DNA of 64,000 bases, from positions 558,001 to 622,000 of the forward strand of contig BCKT01000009.1 in the NCBI GenBank assembly GCA_003116875.1. The letters are read 5' to 3'. Under the pieces are notes generated by a model. The model searched no databases and was not told where the DNA came from. It worked only from the letters and a program-made list of their open reading frames with translations. How positions within the stretch are numbered: position 1 is the first letter of the stretch; every line of letters starts with the position of its first letter. Source of the stretch: Takashimella koratensis. Taxonomy: Eukaryota > Basidiomycota > Tremellomycetes > Trichosporonales > Tetragoniomycetaceae. Shown here one piece after another: positions 35,644 through 47,285 of the stretch. The position numbers and the translations under genes are program-made.

Positions 35644-38600
35644 CTACTCTCGCGCCTTTGCGAGTCGAGCGCTGAATTGGTCTTTGCAATGGAGGTGTGT
35701 GACTTCCCCTCTTGGTGCATGAACAGCGATCGCTGATTGACCTAGTCGCTTATGACATTGTGGGCAACTGGATCGGACCCAATCGCAGAGTCATCGCGAG
35801 TGAGAGGACACAAGTCAGCACGGTAAAGCTTTTATCATTTAGCTTTTTATCAATCACCACTTACATTCTCTGATCAGTTACTCGTACCCTCTTCACTTCC
35901 AACGCCATGATCAATCTTTCAATCTCTCCTTTCCTACTCTCCACCAAACCCTTGACGACCTTTCCCTCCACTTTCCTACCATACCCACTCCTCATTGTCT
36001 TCCCCAAGAACCTCTCCACCTCTTTCATCGTCACCAGCGGTGGGACGAGATCGAGTACTTGACCCGGGTCGACTCTGGGCCCGTGTCTCGCTAGCAAAGC
36101 CAACGCGGGGGCTAGGAGCGGTTTGTATGGCGCAGAAGGGACAAGGTAGAGACGTAGTAAGAGTAGGAAAATACCGTTGGGGTTTGGATCGGTAGCGAAA
36201 ACTCGAGAACAGTAAGCTTCAGCAGCCGAGAAATCGGATAATTGGTAGACGTAGATACTGAGAGCTTCGTCGTGTCTACCCATTCGGCCAAGGAGGATTG
36301 CGCGAGCTGCAGGAAGGTCGGAAGAACCGAGCTTGTTGAGGAGCCGATAAGGTCGGTAAAAATGGGAACTGTTGAGGAAATCAAGTAGGTCCTCGTCGTC
36401 GCCTAGCCACGGAGGGAAGGTATCATGGAGTCATGAGGAGAGAGATCAGCCACTGACTTTTGTACCAAGTTTCCACTCACCACTCTTTCTTGCACGAGCA
36501 AGGTACAGTTCCGCAAGTTTATCGTGAAATCCAGCACTCTCATCTCCTAAATCCCTGGTGACATGCTCCAAGTAGCCTATCGTCGCGCCTTGGTCTGCAC
36601 CCTCGAGGAACTGAGCAACTTGGTCCCTCGGCAGTGCGTCGACCTCGGGTTCGTCCGCTGTGAATATCTGTAGCGAAGATTGTTGAATACCCGGTTAGCA
36701 TCGTAGCGAGCGAAATTAGACCGTTTCAGAGACAGATGGCCAACTCACTTGGAGTGCCCGAGTCGCATCCTCTTTCAAGATCCATCGAGACCACTCGAAG
36801 ATCAACACCAAGTGCTCTGGTCCAAGTTTTTGCAAGTACCGCACGGTTGGCGGGTACCTATCCAGCGGGTCATCTTCGCTCTGTGCCAACCTAAACCCAG
36901 GTTAGCTTGTCCCACTTACCGCCAGCTATGACCTACTCGTGCAACATGCTGAGCGCCTTGGCGTGCATCTTCTTCTGCATGTAGAGATCTTTCAAATCGT
37001 CGAAACGCTGCCGAGGAATCAGTACCGACCCCTCTGTCAACATCTGCCCATTTCACTTTACTCACGCGCCGCACTCATGTACTTACTTTTTGCTCCCTCA
37101 GTAACCCTTCTACTTCCTGCACATCACACCAATTCTCAATCCTACACAATGACCCTACCAAACTCGGTCTAGCAATCATATACACCTTCAACAAAGTTGT
37201 ATACACGACTTGGGCGACGCGGACCAGGTCCTCGGGGCTGAGGTTGGAGAGTTGGGTGGATGGGAGTGAGTGAAGGGCCGAGGGTGGGAGAGAGGAGAAG
37301 GGCGCGAGTGAGGATTCGGTGGGCAGAGGAGTGGGGAGGGAAGAGATTGCGCCAGTGAGTTTTTGACGACGGTCAGAGAGGAAGAACATGAGTTCTTGGA
37401 TAGCCTCGCGAGGGACTTGGGCTAGGAGTCGAGTGTAAACAGTGTATGAGCGAAAACGAACTCAACTTCACTCTAAACTCAAGTCGACACCGCTTTGGTA
37501 TGGGTCACTCACTATCGCTCGGTTTAGGCGCTTTATCACCTTTATCAACTTTATCCCCATCCTCACTCGCAGCGTCTCTCAGCGTCTCCATACTACCTCT
37601 CTTCCCCGATCCGCCTGTTAAATGGGGTATACTCTTCAACAAACCCTTCCCTACTCCAATCCCCCCTTCATCTCCCACTTCACCAGCTGTTCCTGCTCCA
37701 CCCGCCCCGTCTGAAACCGGCTCTAGCCGCGCGCCCTTGACGGCCCCAAACAACTCCATCCACTCCTCTCGCGGGACATGGAGAGACCCCGATATCGTCT
37801 TGGATGGGAACAAAGCGACCACAAGAGCGACGTTGACGGTGGAGGTGGTGAATGATTCAAAGGCCGTTTTGTATTCGCCCCGAGCAAATCGAGTGACAGC
37901 GTGCAGTGTTCGCAGTTGGTTCAAACTCCGTTGCTACCAAGTTGAACCAAGTTAGGCCACCAGTCGTATCTTGCGCAATACCCAAGTGTTCGTGTACTTA
38001 CAGGACCAAGATCAATATCACCCAAGGCCTCGACCAGACCAATCGCATCCGCCACTTTCCCCTCCTTGACCAAATTATCCACCTGTTCTCCACTTCCCGA
38101 CGCACAGAGCGCCCACACCGTGCTCCCTTCTGACTGCGCTAGGGTCTTATCTGTCGGCATTGAGACGATGAGCGCCATTACCCCGTCATCCGACTTTGAC
38201 GAGGACGGCGAGGGCGGGACAGTCACGACGGTCCGGATAGACAAAGTCCCTACGGACGGAGAGGGGAAGGTGAGGGTATGTTGACGAGCGAGGGTGGGGG
38301 CCAAGTGGACTTCGATCGAAGGGACAGGCGCAGCCTGGGGGTTGGGTAGTGTTGGGACCACAGAGTAGATGTATGGGTTGGCGAATGCTGCACGGTTTCA
38401 GCTAGGAGTTAAAGAATGTTGGATAGGGACTTACCTATTGCTTCTGGAGCGGCATCCCATCGCAAAGAGTCGTCACGGGTGTAGTTCCCCTCGGCCGAAT
38501 AAAAAACGCCCACCTCTACGATGCTGCGTTAGCTCCGGGTCGAGAGACCTAAGGGACACATTCACTCACCGTCTCTCGCAATGACCACCTCTCCACCGAC

Positions 38601-39673
38601 TGTTCTGCAACCTATTGGCGTCCCCGGTCCTTTACCCATCACGTACCCTCCCAACCCTGTCAACGCGTTCCCGACACCGGAAGCGAGTCCCGATCCGCCA
38701 CTGCCCTCTGCTGTGGGCGGTGCGAGCGGCGTCGCCTTTGACGGGAACGGAGCGGGCGCAGTTTCGGTGACTGAGAGTCGATGAGCCGCGGTCCCCGCCG
38801 GGTCAAGGTGGAGGAGAACCGAAGTCGTAGGCGTGTATAGCAGGTGAATGGATTCGGGGACCGAGGCGTAGTTGGATGAAGGAAAGATGACTTGTCGTGG
38901 AGAGTGCGGAAGAGAGAGCTCCTATCATATAGGTTGTGAGCTCGTCATCGTCACGCAGCCCAAGTCACAGGCTAAGCAGTACAGGTGCAACTCACCCAGG
39001 GTTCTAACAAATGACTTCCAGCTCCATAAACAACAACCTTTTTCCGACACCCAACGACTAACAGATCCTTGACGGCTTTTCCACCCGCGCCATCCTCTCC
39101 GCGTCGACTTTTGCTTTCGAGGTAGCTGGTAGTAGCGAATGCATGGGCGGTTCGCGCCTGCGTCAGAGTCTGGACACCGCCTTTCGTGCCCAGCTGGCCT
39201 CGGGCATAAAGCGTCACCACGGAGTCTGGGGAGAAGAGAGGTCGGCGTTAGCTGATGTGCAGAGTGCGGCAGAGACTGGGCAGGGATGAGAAGCGAGGAA
39301 AAGGCTTACCAGACAAGACGACGAGGTTGTCCGACTCGTCGAGAAAGCCAAGCTGATCGATTGGACGTCGAGTGAGCGTGTATACCTGAGGGTCGGAGAC
39401 AGTGGGTAATGCCCCCGGCTCGTGAGACGTGAGGTAGGTGTACACCTGCAGCGAGCCGTCGGCGCATCCGGTGTAGAGGTGTTTCCCTGTAAGAACGATC
39501 CATAGTCAGCCAAGTCCAAACACAGCGGTGATTCGACAAGAGGATAAGCAGTCATGGGAAGGAAGCAGAGAGGCAAGGAGACGGTTGAGGGGCGAGGACC
39601 AACCGTGTTGAAGTATCGCAGTGACTCGGCTCTTCAGCGCGGGGAGTAGAGAGTGGAGCGTGTGGCCGCCCAT
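35644..39673 (-). CDS. VPS39: HOPS complex subunit Vps39/Vam6
   Basis: HOPS subunit that binds Rab7/Ypt7 on vacuoles and late endosomes and tethers membranes for fusion; in yeast it also forms vacuole-mitochondrion contacts. The minus-strand gene has about ten introns. The N-terminus (start at 39673) is a CNH/beta-propeller domain: YTGCADGSLQVYTYL, RRPIDQLGFLDESDNLVVLS and DSVVTLYARGQLGTKGG. The middle is a helical clathrin-repeat region, including LHAVTRFARGEYKTAFESF and GRHDEALSIYVYQLSDFSAAEAYC. The C-terminal block with ALLARHGPRVDPGQVLDLVPP and VRVTDQRM is typical of Vps39. The last small exon, ending at 35644, adds the zinc-binding tail CPQCHKRLG ... HLHC. The promoter is shared with the macrodomain gene. 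Confidence 0.9.
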
Positions 39674-39913
39674 GGTGTATCAAGTACGCAGGGCCGTCGA
39701 GTCGGTGTTGCTCTTGGACAGAGAAGAGTTACCAGTCGAGAGCGAGAGAGATGCTTGTCACTCCGTGTGGAGGTCGGGTCACTCATGTAATTTCAAATCC
39801 AAGCTGGTTACAACCTCCATTAGAATTTGATGTTGGTTTTAGTAATCAAGGTATTAGGAAAGATAAAACACCGGCAAGGCTAACCGACGTCATGAAACAC
39901 AATCTCATACGCA
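39674..39913. promoter_or_regulatory. Short divergent VPS39 / macrodomain-gene promoter
   Basis: Only 240 bases separate the two start codons, so core promoters must nearly touch. No specific motif was recognised. Confidence 0.5.
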
Positions 39914-41283
39914 ATGACCTCGACTTCGTTCTCAAGGTTCCTTCCCAGTCAAATCTCACGACTTTCACTCAATCAACAGCTCCTACCACGCAGATATCCA
40001 CTCTCCTTCTCATTCTCTTCGACGCGGCGTTCATCGACCCCACGAGGATCCAAGATGGCAGAGATTGTCGCGCCAGAGGACTTGCCGACCCTTGCGGAGT
40101 TGTATGAACAGGGAGAAATCCCGCGACCTGAGGATACGCCGGGGTACCCACATGATGAGGAATTGAACAAGCGCATATCTATCTGGCGAGGTGAGTTGAG
40201 AAAAGCATGGAGCCGGGTTGTTCTCCCGGTGGACGTCTACAGAGGCATACGGACAGGATGGAACACGCAGAGAACGCTGACACTTTGGTCAGGCGATATC
40301 ACAAAGCTCAAGGTTAGTATTCGGCGACTCAAATGACCAGCTAGAAAACCTGCAGTTCCAGCTTGCATGAAAAAGGAAGAGGTCATGGCTGATACCTTTT
40401 TAGTCAGACATGATCGTCAACGCAGCTAACAAGTCGTTGCTTGGTGGTGGAGGTGTAGACGGCGCGATTCATCGAGCAGCAGGGAAAGAGTTGTTGGAAG
40501 AGTGTGAGACGTTGGGTGGCGCGGACACTGGAGAGACCAAAGTGACCATGGGGTATAATGTGAGTCTGAACCATTTCCCCACGACTGTTTCCAGACCCCT
40601 TCAAAAGGCGCTCAGGTGAAGGTTTGACCAAACTGATGCATACGGGATTCGACGTACAGCTACCGGCAAAACGCATCGCGCACACCGTAGGGCCCATCTA
40701 CACCTCGCTCGACCCGGACGGGTGCGCAGAGAAGCTTGAAAGCTGTTATCGGACCAGCCTCGAGCTGTGCGCCGAGCATGGAGGAGGGACGATTGGGCTC
40801 TCGAGTATCAGCACGGGTATCTGTGAGTGTGGTCAGAGAATGGGCTGCAAGGGCTCTCCGGGTCATGGGGAGGTGGCAAGGGTCAAGGTGTCATGTCAAC
40901 GGGTCATGGAGACGTTTGAGTGGATAAGATTGCAGGCTTATCTTGTTGGAGAATGAGAAGTTTCCATGCTGACAAGGATGTCGCAAACAGATGGCTACCC
41001 TATCGTCGATGCTACCCGGATCGCACTCGAGACGACGCGTAAATTCTTGACCGAGGACAAGAGTGTGAGTGTCACGAGGAGTTATATAGGTGCTGTTCCC
41101 AGCGGTGTTTAATTGGGTCCCATCTTGGACGTCTGGGTAGATACTGACGCTGAGCTTTAGATCACACGAGTCATCTACGTCGTTTTCTCCAAACGGGACG
41201 AGACGGTGTACCAGGCTATCGCGCCCGAGGTATTCCCAGGAAGCGAGGAGCAACTGGCGCGAGCGGACGATGCGGAGGAGTGA
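39914..41283 (+). CDS. MacroD-type macrodomain protein (ADP-ribosyl hydrolase), probable mitochondrial leader
   Basis: Likely removes ADP-ribose from proteins or hydrolyses O-acetyl-ADP-ribose. Six exons (39914-40190, 40293-40312, 40404-40559, 40660-40822, 40991-41064, 41161-41283) give 270 aa. The macrodomain starts with [23 protein letters not shown]. It carries the catalytic/ligand loop N105-A-A-N108 followed by [14 protein letters not shown], and the second glycine loop [13 protein letters not shown], as in MacroD1/2 and bacterial YmdB. The first 45 residues are basic, Ser/Leu-rich and free of acids ([20 protein letters not shown]), like a mitochondrial presequence. An internal Met at codon 48 (base 40055) in good context could give a cytosolic form. 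Human MACROD1 is also mitochondrial. Confidence 0.9.
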
Positions 41284-43153
41284 GCAGGGCTGCCACATAA
41301 TTCTTAGGCTAGGTGAATGGCATCATGCAGCAATGACGTGTGGTTGATACAGACTTCCGCGTCGGGATAGTTGGGACCTAGTGGATTGATAGCCACGGTG
41401 CGGGTGAAATGGGTGGCGGATCAAATCGGGCAATGCAGTGCTACGTCATGGTCCGGACATGGGCAATACGGAAATACAAATGAGGGTGGAATCGCAAATA
41501 GGCAGATACAAATAGAAATACAAATAACTCCCCCGTGCCTAGGATCACAGGTCAGGTGAATGAAATCCCGCACCCGCACCGACCGACCAGTAGGATCTCA
41601 GCGAAACGCCGAGTGAATAAAAAAAGAAGCCCAAGCCTAGGCAGGCAAGCCCTTGGCCGTGGCCCTTGTTTGCAGAGAAAACAGGGGAACAGGGGGACAG
41701 GGGAAACAGGGTTGGGTCGAGGCGAACGAAAAACTGGCCGACCGTGTTCCAGCCCAGAGCCAGTGCCAGTGCCAGTGCCAGTGTCAGTGTCCGAGTTTAC
41801 CCACCCAGCAGTGCCACCCCCTGGTAGGCAGATCCGATCCGATCCAACCCCTCCCGTCCAGCCCAGCCCAGTTTCTCATTTACTCGAAAAAATCCTACCA
41901 GGCCATAGCACCGTACGTCGAGAAACAACGCGCCTGCCCCCTATTCTATACTCTTTTCTTCATTTTTTTTTCCACCCTCCCCCTCCTCTCTTCCTCATCC
42001 CCCTCTCACCCCTCAACACCCACCTCATACCGGCTAGCCGCGAGCGTACGTGCGAGTACGACGTGTGCGTGCGCAAAGGCATTGACCCATCCGTCGAAAC
42101 TTTTGTCCTGGCTGGTCGTAGAGGCGCGCTGTCGGGTCAACCGTATATAGGCACAACTACACACACACATTTCCCCCCTCCATCTTCTCATCAAAACCCG
42201 CCCGCCCCTCGTACCTCTCTCTCCCTTCCTCCTCCCGACCGCCACCCCATCGCCCATCGTGACCCCCTTTGATCACGCTCAATCCGTCAGCCCGCGCGAC
42301 TGGATCCATCTCGGTCTCTGTCCCAAACGAGATTGCGTGTGAAATCCTCCCAAACCCCTCTCTTACCCACGCTTCTCGGCAACGGATTCATCTTCACCTG
42401 ATCTCGGATACAAACGGCCCGTTGAGTGAGTACGACGCGGGAACATCCATCACAGCACCACCCAAACAAAGAGACAAAAGACGCCGCTGCCATGATGGCC
42501 TGTTGGGCGGACGGCGAGTGACTGCGCGACAGTGCACGTCTATCTGCGAGTCTTGATTCCTCCCCCCCCCCCCTCCCATTTCCCACCTGCCAATCCATCC
42601 CATCCTGGGATCTCTCCATCTCCTTCCTCTCCGTCTACAAGACGACCAGGCCCTACCCTTCTCCCATACTTTATCTCCTGTTCCATGTTTCCTTTCCCTT
42701 TCCTTTCCCCTTTTCCTCTTCCTGTCGTCACATCCATTCGCCGCGTGCAAATCCCGCCTGCCTGTGCCACCCACCTACCCACCCCCTTGTCCACTGGGCC
42801 CGAGCTGATCATCATCGCTTTGGCTCCTTACTCCTACCCCTCCTTGATCACACCTATTTAGCCCACGCTCTCTTCCTCTCTCTCTCTCTCTCGACATCCC
42901 TCACCTGGGACTAGTCGACCATTTTTGTCAACGTCAACGTCGTCACTCCATTCGCCACCATGATAATCGATCTCTAAAGACCTGGCTGTCGGCCACGCTC
43001 GACTAGCCTCTTAGGTTCAGAGGTCACTTCAACCACAACAAACACCAACAACGCAAATCTAGCAACACCCCCTCCCCGCCGCCCTTCACCACTCCGCGAC
43101 ACCCTTGTCCCACCCTTTTTGTCTCCCTTGTCCAACACACCACTGTATCCACC
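41284..43153. other. Long leader/regulatory region before the acidic-protein gene
   Basis: 1.9 kb with no gene I can support. The plus-strand frame at 41535-42272 is low-complexity (Pro/Ser/Arg) and overlaps simple repeats. From 41880 onward the plus strand is strongly C/T-rich, including a CT run at about 42875-42892, so much of this may be a long 5' UTR of the downstream gene. No tRNA or other RNA gene was recognised. Confidence 0.5.
41756..41791. repeat. AGTGCC hexamer repeat
   Basis: About five copies of AGTGCC, the last two degenerating to AGTGTC. It lies just downstream of a looser ACAGGGG repeat at about 41680-41711. Confidence 0.75.
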
Positions 43154-44629
43154 ATGTCTTCCTCTTCCGAAAGCCTTAAACGCCCTCTTCGCCCTTGTCT
43201 CTCCCCTACCCGCCTCTCCCGAGCCTCTTCCCCCGTCCCTTCCGATAGCCTCTTCCCATGTACGGCGCGATCTTCGTCCGCCTCCTCGTCCTCGTCCTCC
43301 TCTAGCACCTACACTTTGGGCTATGGCGGGCAATGGATGAAGCGCGCCAAGAGTGTGCGCTGGGAGGGCGAAGATGATGGCTCTGCTGTTACCGTGAGTA
43401 TCGGCGTGGTCTCATGCCCACCGTCTACCCTGGTATGCATCGACTAATCGATTTAGTCATATCACTCCACTTGGTCTGCGACAGAGTACGACCGGACCCC
43501 GCTCGCGCCTCCATCAGAGGAGGAACGAGCGTGTGTGCTTCCCGAACGCGGTTCTCGTTGCCTCTTGAAAGCGACGGACGGCCCGATGTTCGCGGAAGAG
43601 GAAGTCGAGGAGCCCGAGCCTATCCGTGCCGATTACCACTGCCCCCTCACATCGACAATCACCTCCTTCTTCGCCCGCTCGCCAACACGGCAACCGACCG
43701 ACCGATTCAAGGTCGAGGCGGTGCCCAGCGACGACGGCGAAAGCAGTGAGGAAGAAGTTACCGAGACTTGCGACGACGAGCAGACGGAAGACGAGTGGGA
43801 TACGTGCGAGCGACGAAGAATGATGTTCGCCCGTATGACCATGGCTCGTGATAACGATTCGGCTCAGCCACAGTTTGAAGGCTATCGATCGTTATCTGCC
43901 ACCCTTGTTGAGCTGCTTCGTCAGGTCAACCGATCCGACGACGACGACGAGGATGATGACGAAGGCATGCGCATGCGAGATGGCGCTACCAACGAGATCG
44001 ACGACAGCGATGACGACGTCTGCCATGTTGAAGATGTCAACGCGACCTTGATGGAAGGATCTGTCGACGACTTGCCGACTCCCCGTGGCCGTTCTCGCCG
44101 AGCTATCAACGACAAGCACGAGCGTGACGAGTACCGCGAGATGGACGAGGATGAGGACACCGATGTCGATGATGATGTCGATGAATGCCGACGGCTCGCG
44201 ATCCACCAGATGTCCGATACGCTCTTCATCAGCGAACGCGCGATGAACCTCCAGCAGGACTTGTTTGCTCGTCTGCGCGGGATGAGCGGAGATTCCGACA
44301 CGAGTGCGAGCGCGTCTGATTCGACCGAGATTGGAACACCGTCACTCGTTTCGTGCTCCAGCAGCGAGGCTGACGGAGGTAGCGGCAGCTCGAGGTCGTC
44401 AGAGAGTAGTACGGCTACGAGTCCTAGTCGACCTGGATCACATCTGCGGTCCGAAGTATTCCTCGCCGAGTTATCAGACCCACTCGACGCTATGGCAGCG
44501 AGCCAACTCCTTCCAGCACACACGCTCGGTATGGTACTCGACAAGGGGCACGAGCGAGAAGCAAGCGTCGAGGTGTTGGACCCAGACTCGACTCATCGAG
44601 ACTTGCACCTCCCTTCATCGTTATTTTAA
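43154..44629 (+). CDS. Acidic disordered protein of unknown function with a possible PP1-docking motif
   Basis: Two exons (43154-43393 and 43457-44629) give 470 aa. No enzymatic domain is recognised. The protein is Ser-rich at the N-terminus and very acidic in the middle, with several Asp/Glu runs (bases about 43930-43965 and 44145-44185). A conserved-looking block spans the intron: KSVRWEGED, then SYHSTWSATEYDRTPLAPPS and CVLPERGSRC. KSVRW fits the RVxF consensus ([RK]-x-[VI]-x-[FW]) that docks protein phosphatase 1. It is followed by an acidic patch, as in many PP1 partners. Two Met-rich helices (RRMMFARMTMARD and ISERAMNLQQDLFARLRGM) sit downstream. A PP1 regulatory subunit is an inference only. 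The gene has an unusually long upstream region. Confidence 0.75.
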
Positions 44630-45282
44630 ACCACGAAAGCGACTCTTCAACGAGTCTTCTGGGCCCTTTCATTACCTACACTGTTGATATATGTACACTC
44701 TCCATCCCTGTCACATATATAGACCTCTATATATACCCGTCACTGCATGCCCCAACCATTGCATCATCTCCGCACCACCATCCATTCATCCATGCATGAT
44801 TCTTGGTCTTTTCATTTTCAGCAGGGGAGAGAAATTGACGATCGAGGCAAACGGGTGGATATTTACTGACGTGAGCTCCGACTGTTGGCTGACCCGACGT
44901 CATGTCTTGTCCCAAACCAGTCTTGTCACACCTGACAGCGGCACCTGCTCACTGACTACGATTCCCGATTCCAGCAGGACTGACAAGATCGATACCCGTC
45001 ATCCGATGCGAAGCTGGTTACCTGCATTCTCAACGTCATTCGCCTAGAGCTCAGATGACTTGAACCTGGCCTTGCTCTTCACCCGTGTCCGGTATACATA
45101 AATCAGCGCTGGGAGTTGCTCACTGATATACCATGTATCGTCCACGCTTTGTTTCTTGCACTTACAGCCTTGGCCTGCACCTCAGCTTTCTCCATACGAC
45201 AACCGCTCGGTTCCCAGTTCCCTCCAGTCGCGGCCACTCAACCACCAGAAACACCACTACTTTATCTATTCCCAACACCAAG
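44630..45282. other. Intergenic region before the SDR gene
   Basis: 650 bases with the acidic gene's 3' UTR and the SDR promoter. A TATATA-containing stretch lies at about 44717-44735. No gene is seen. Confidence 0.45.
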
Positions 45283-46987
45283 ATGTCCTCACACGCTCAC
45301 CTTCGTGCCGCTGAGCTATTCACTTGCTCTGGCCTCACTGCTGTCGTCACCGGTCAGTAAACCTGCTTCGGGATCGATTGTTACCATCGGATGTCCAGAC
45401 TCCATGTCCTCGTAGCTTCTGCCTGGGGAAGGTGTTGCCCAAAGTTGATAGAAGGAAGGGTCGACATAAGTACGAATGAGCTGACACGTCACTTGTAGGC
45501 GGAGGGACAGGGATCGGGCTCATGCAGACCCTCGCCCTGGCTGAGAATGGCGCAAAGGTATTCATCACGTCGAGGAACGAAGACAAACTCAAGGACGTGG
45601 CTAGCAAGTATGGGTCTGGGGGGAATATCATTCCGTGCGTCTATCTGCTGTTTAATGTCTGCGATTTCAGTCGGCGTTTCCGTTAGCGCCGGGATCTCTC
45701 TGTATAGTATGGACAATGGCTAACTTGGCGGTGGACAGAGTCGCAGGGGACGTGAGCAGCAAAGACGGGATTGCAAAGGTCGTCAGCGAGATTGAGAAAT
45801 TATCCCCAAACGGTGTCAACATCTTGTAAGCACCGACTCAACTCCCCCTCCTTCCGACACTTCCACGTGCAGGGGGAAGAGAGGGGAGTACGGCGTTCCA
45901 GTACATCGATACGATGAAGTCTTGTCACACGCTTCGATCCATGACGCCGCTGCTGACTCCACGCCTTTTCAACAGGTTCAACAATGCCGGAGTCGCGGGC
46001 GAAGGATCGCGCGAGGAGTACGGTGGGGATAAAGGGGATGCCCACAAGTTTAGCCAGCAACTCCTCAAAAGCGAGTTTGCCGAATGGAACCAGATCCTCC
46101 AAGTCAACGTCGCGAGCTTCTACGTGAGCAAGGACTCGGGATTACAACTCCACCTTATCTCCACAGCTCCAGTAGCACAAGTAACACCCAGCGGCGCGAA
46201 GAGAGGAGCTTTCAACTGACATGCGATACTGTGACACAGTTTGTCGCTGCTTCGTTCCTCCCACTCCTCAAAAAGGGAGGGGAAAGTGTTAAAGGTTACT
46301 CGAGCCAGATCATCAATACGACTTCCATCTCGGGACTCATGAAATCGGCTTCGGGTGGGCAATTTGCCTACGCCGCTTCCAAGGCTGCAGCCTTCCAGGT
46401 GAGGCTTAGTCCTGCCCACAGATAAACAGCCAATCCGCCGTGTTCAGCTGGTTGGTTGGTGCTGACCGTTGCCTTACAGATGACCAAAGTGATGGCGCAA
46501 GAGTTCCTCGATCTCCGTATCCGAGTCAACCAGATCGCTGTAAGTGTGTACCCAGTACCTTCTGACTTTGGCATCTTCCAAAACCCTACTTGTCTTTGAT
46601 ACAGGCTGAGCTTACTTGATCGATAAAACCTGTATCATCTTCATAGCCCGGGATCTTCCCGTCCGAGATGACAGCGGGAGAATCGGATACGGACACGCAC
46701 AAGTCTGATCTCTCGGGTACGGGCAAGGGTGAGAGCTTACCGTCCGGTCGACCGGGGGATGAAAAGGACATGGCAGCCGCGACGCTGTACCTCGCTAGTT
46801 ACGGTGGAGTCTTGTGAGTGGCGGTGTCAGGCAATCCTCAGGGCAGAAAAGTCATTCGAAATTGAAGATGGGACCGAGGCGGGGATGAAGAGGGGAATGA
46901 GAATAGAGCTGACTGAGGAACAGTGTCAATGGTCAAGCCATCGTACCGGACGGCGGCGCCACAGTCGCGTCCAACAGTTCAGTCTGA
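45283..46987 (+). CDS. Short-chain dehydrogenase/reductase
   Basis: NAD(P)-dependent oxidoreductase of the classical SDR family, nearest in feel to fungal proteins annotated as 3-oxoacyl-ACP reductase or RhlG-like; the substrate is unknown. Eight exons (45283-45352, 45499-45634, 45739-45825, 45976-46123, 46240-46398, 46480-46539, 46647-46813, 46924-46987) give 296 aa. Visible parts are the cofactor loop VVTGGGTGIGL, the GDVSS strand end, NNAG, the catalytic Ser region NTTSISG (about 176-178), Y191-A-A-S-K195, and the PGIFPSEMT segment after the active site. I chose the ATG at 45283 for its AACACCAAGATGTC context. An in-frame ATG at 45133 would add 50 mostly basic, Ser/Thr-rich residues that could act as a mitochondrial leader. 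Confidence 0.9.
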
Positions 46988-47285
46988 GCTGCGGATCTAT
47001 GTCGTTTGCGGGTTTCTCACAAGACCCCTCATCTGTTCAAGCAGGATGAGAAGATGAGGACAACATTGGTGGCAGGAGAGTCAGTCTGGTCATGTAGGAT
47101 TGTAGGCCTCGTCCTTCAGCATGCAGAATACCACGCTTGCAAGCGGACCACCCCACCCCAGACCGCCAATTAGTGGTCAAGGGACTATGCCAAGCAAGTC
47201 GATCCCCCAAGTTCCCTTCTCTCGCCACCTGACAATCTTGAAAACCTCGATTCCGACTTCTGCCTCTGGATTTCTCTACTCCACC
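46988..47285. other. Spacer between SDR and F-box-like gene
   Basis: Just under 300 bases with the SDR 3' end and the next gene's promoter. I see nothing else in it. Confidence 0.4.

Noticed and set aside
41535..42272. 245-codon plus-strand frame upstream of the acidic-protein gene
   Set aside because: Low-complexity Pro/Ser/Arg translation of simple repeats and a C/T-rich leader, with a different frame over the same bases equally open.
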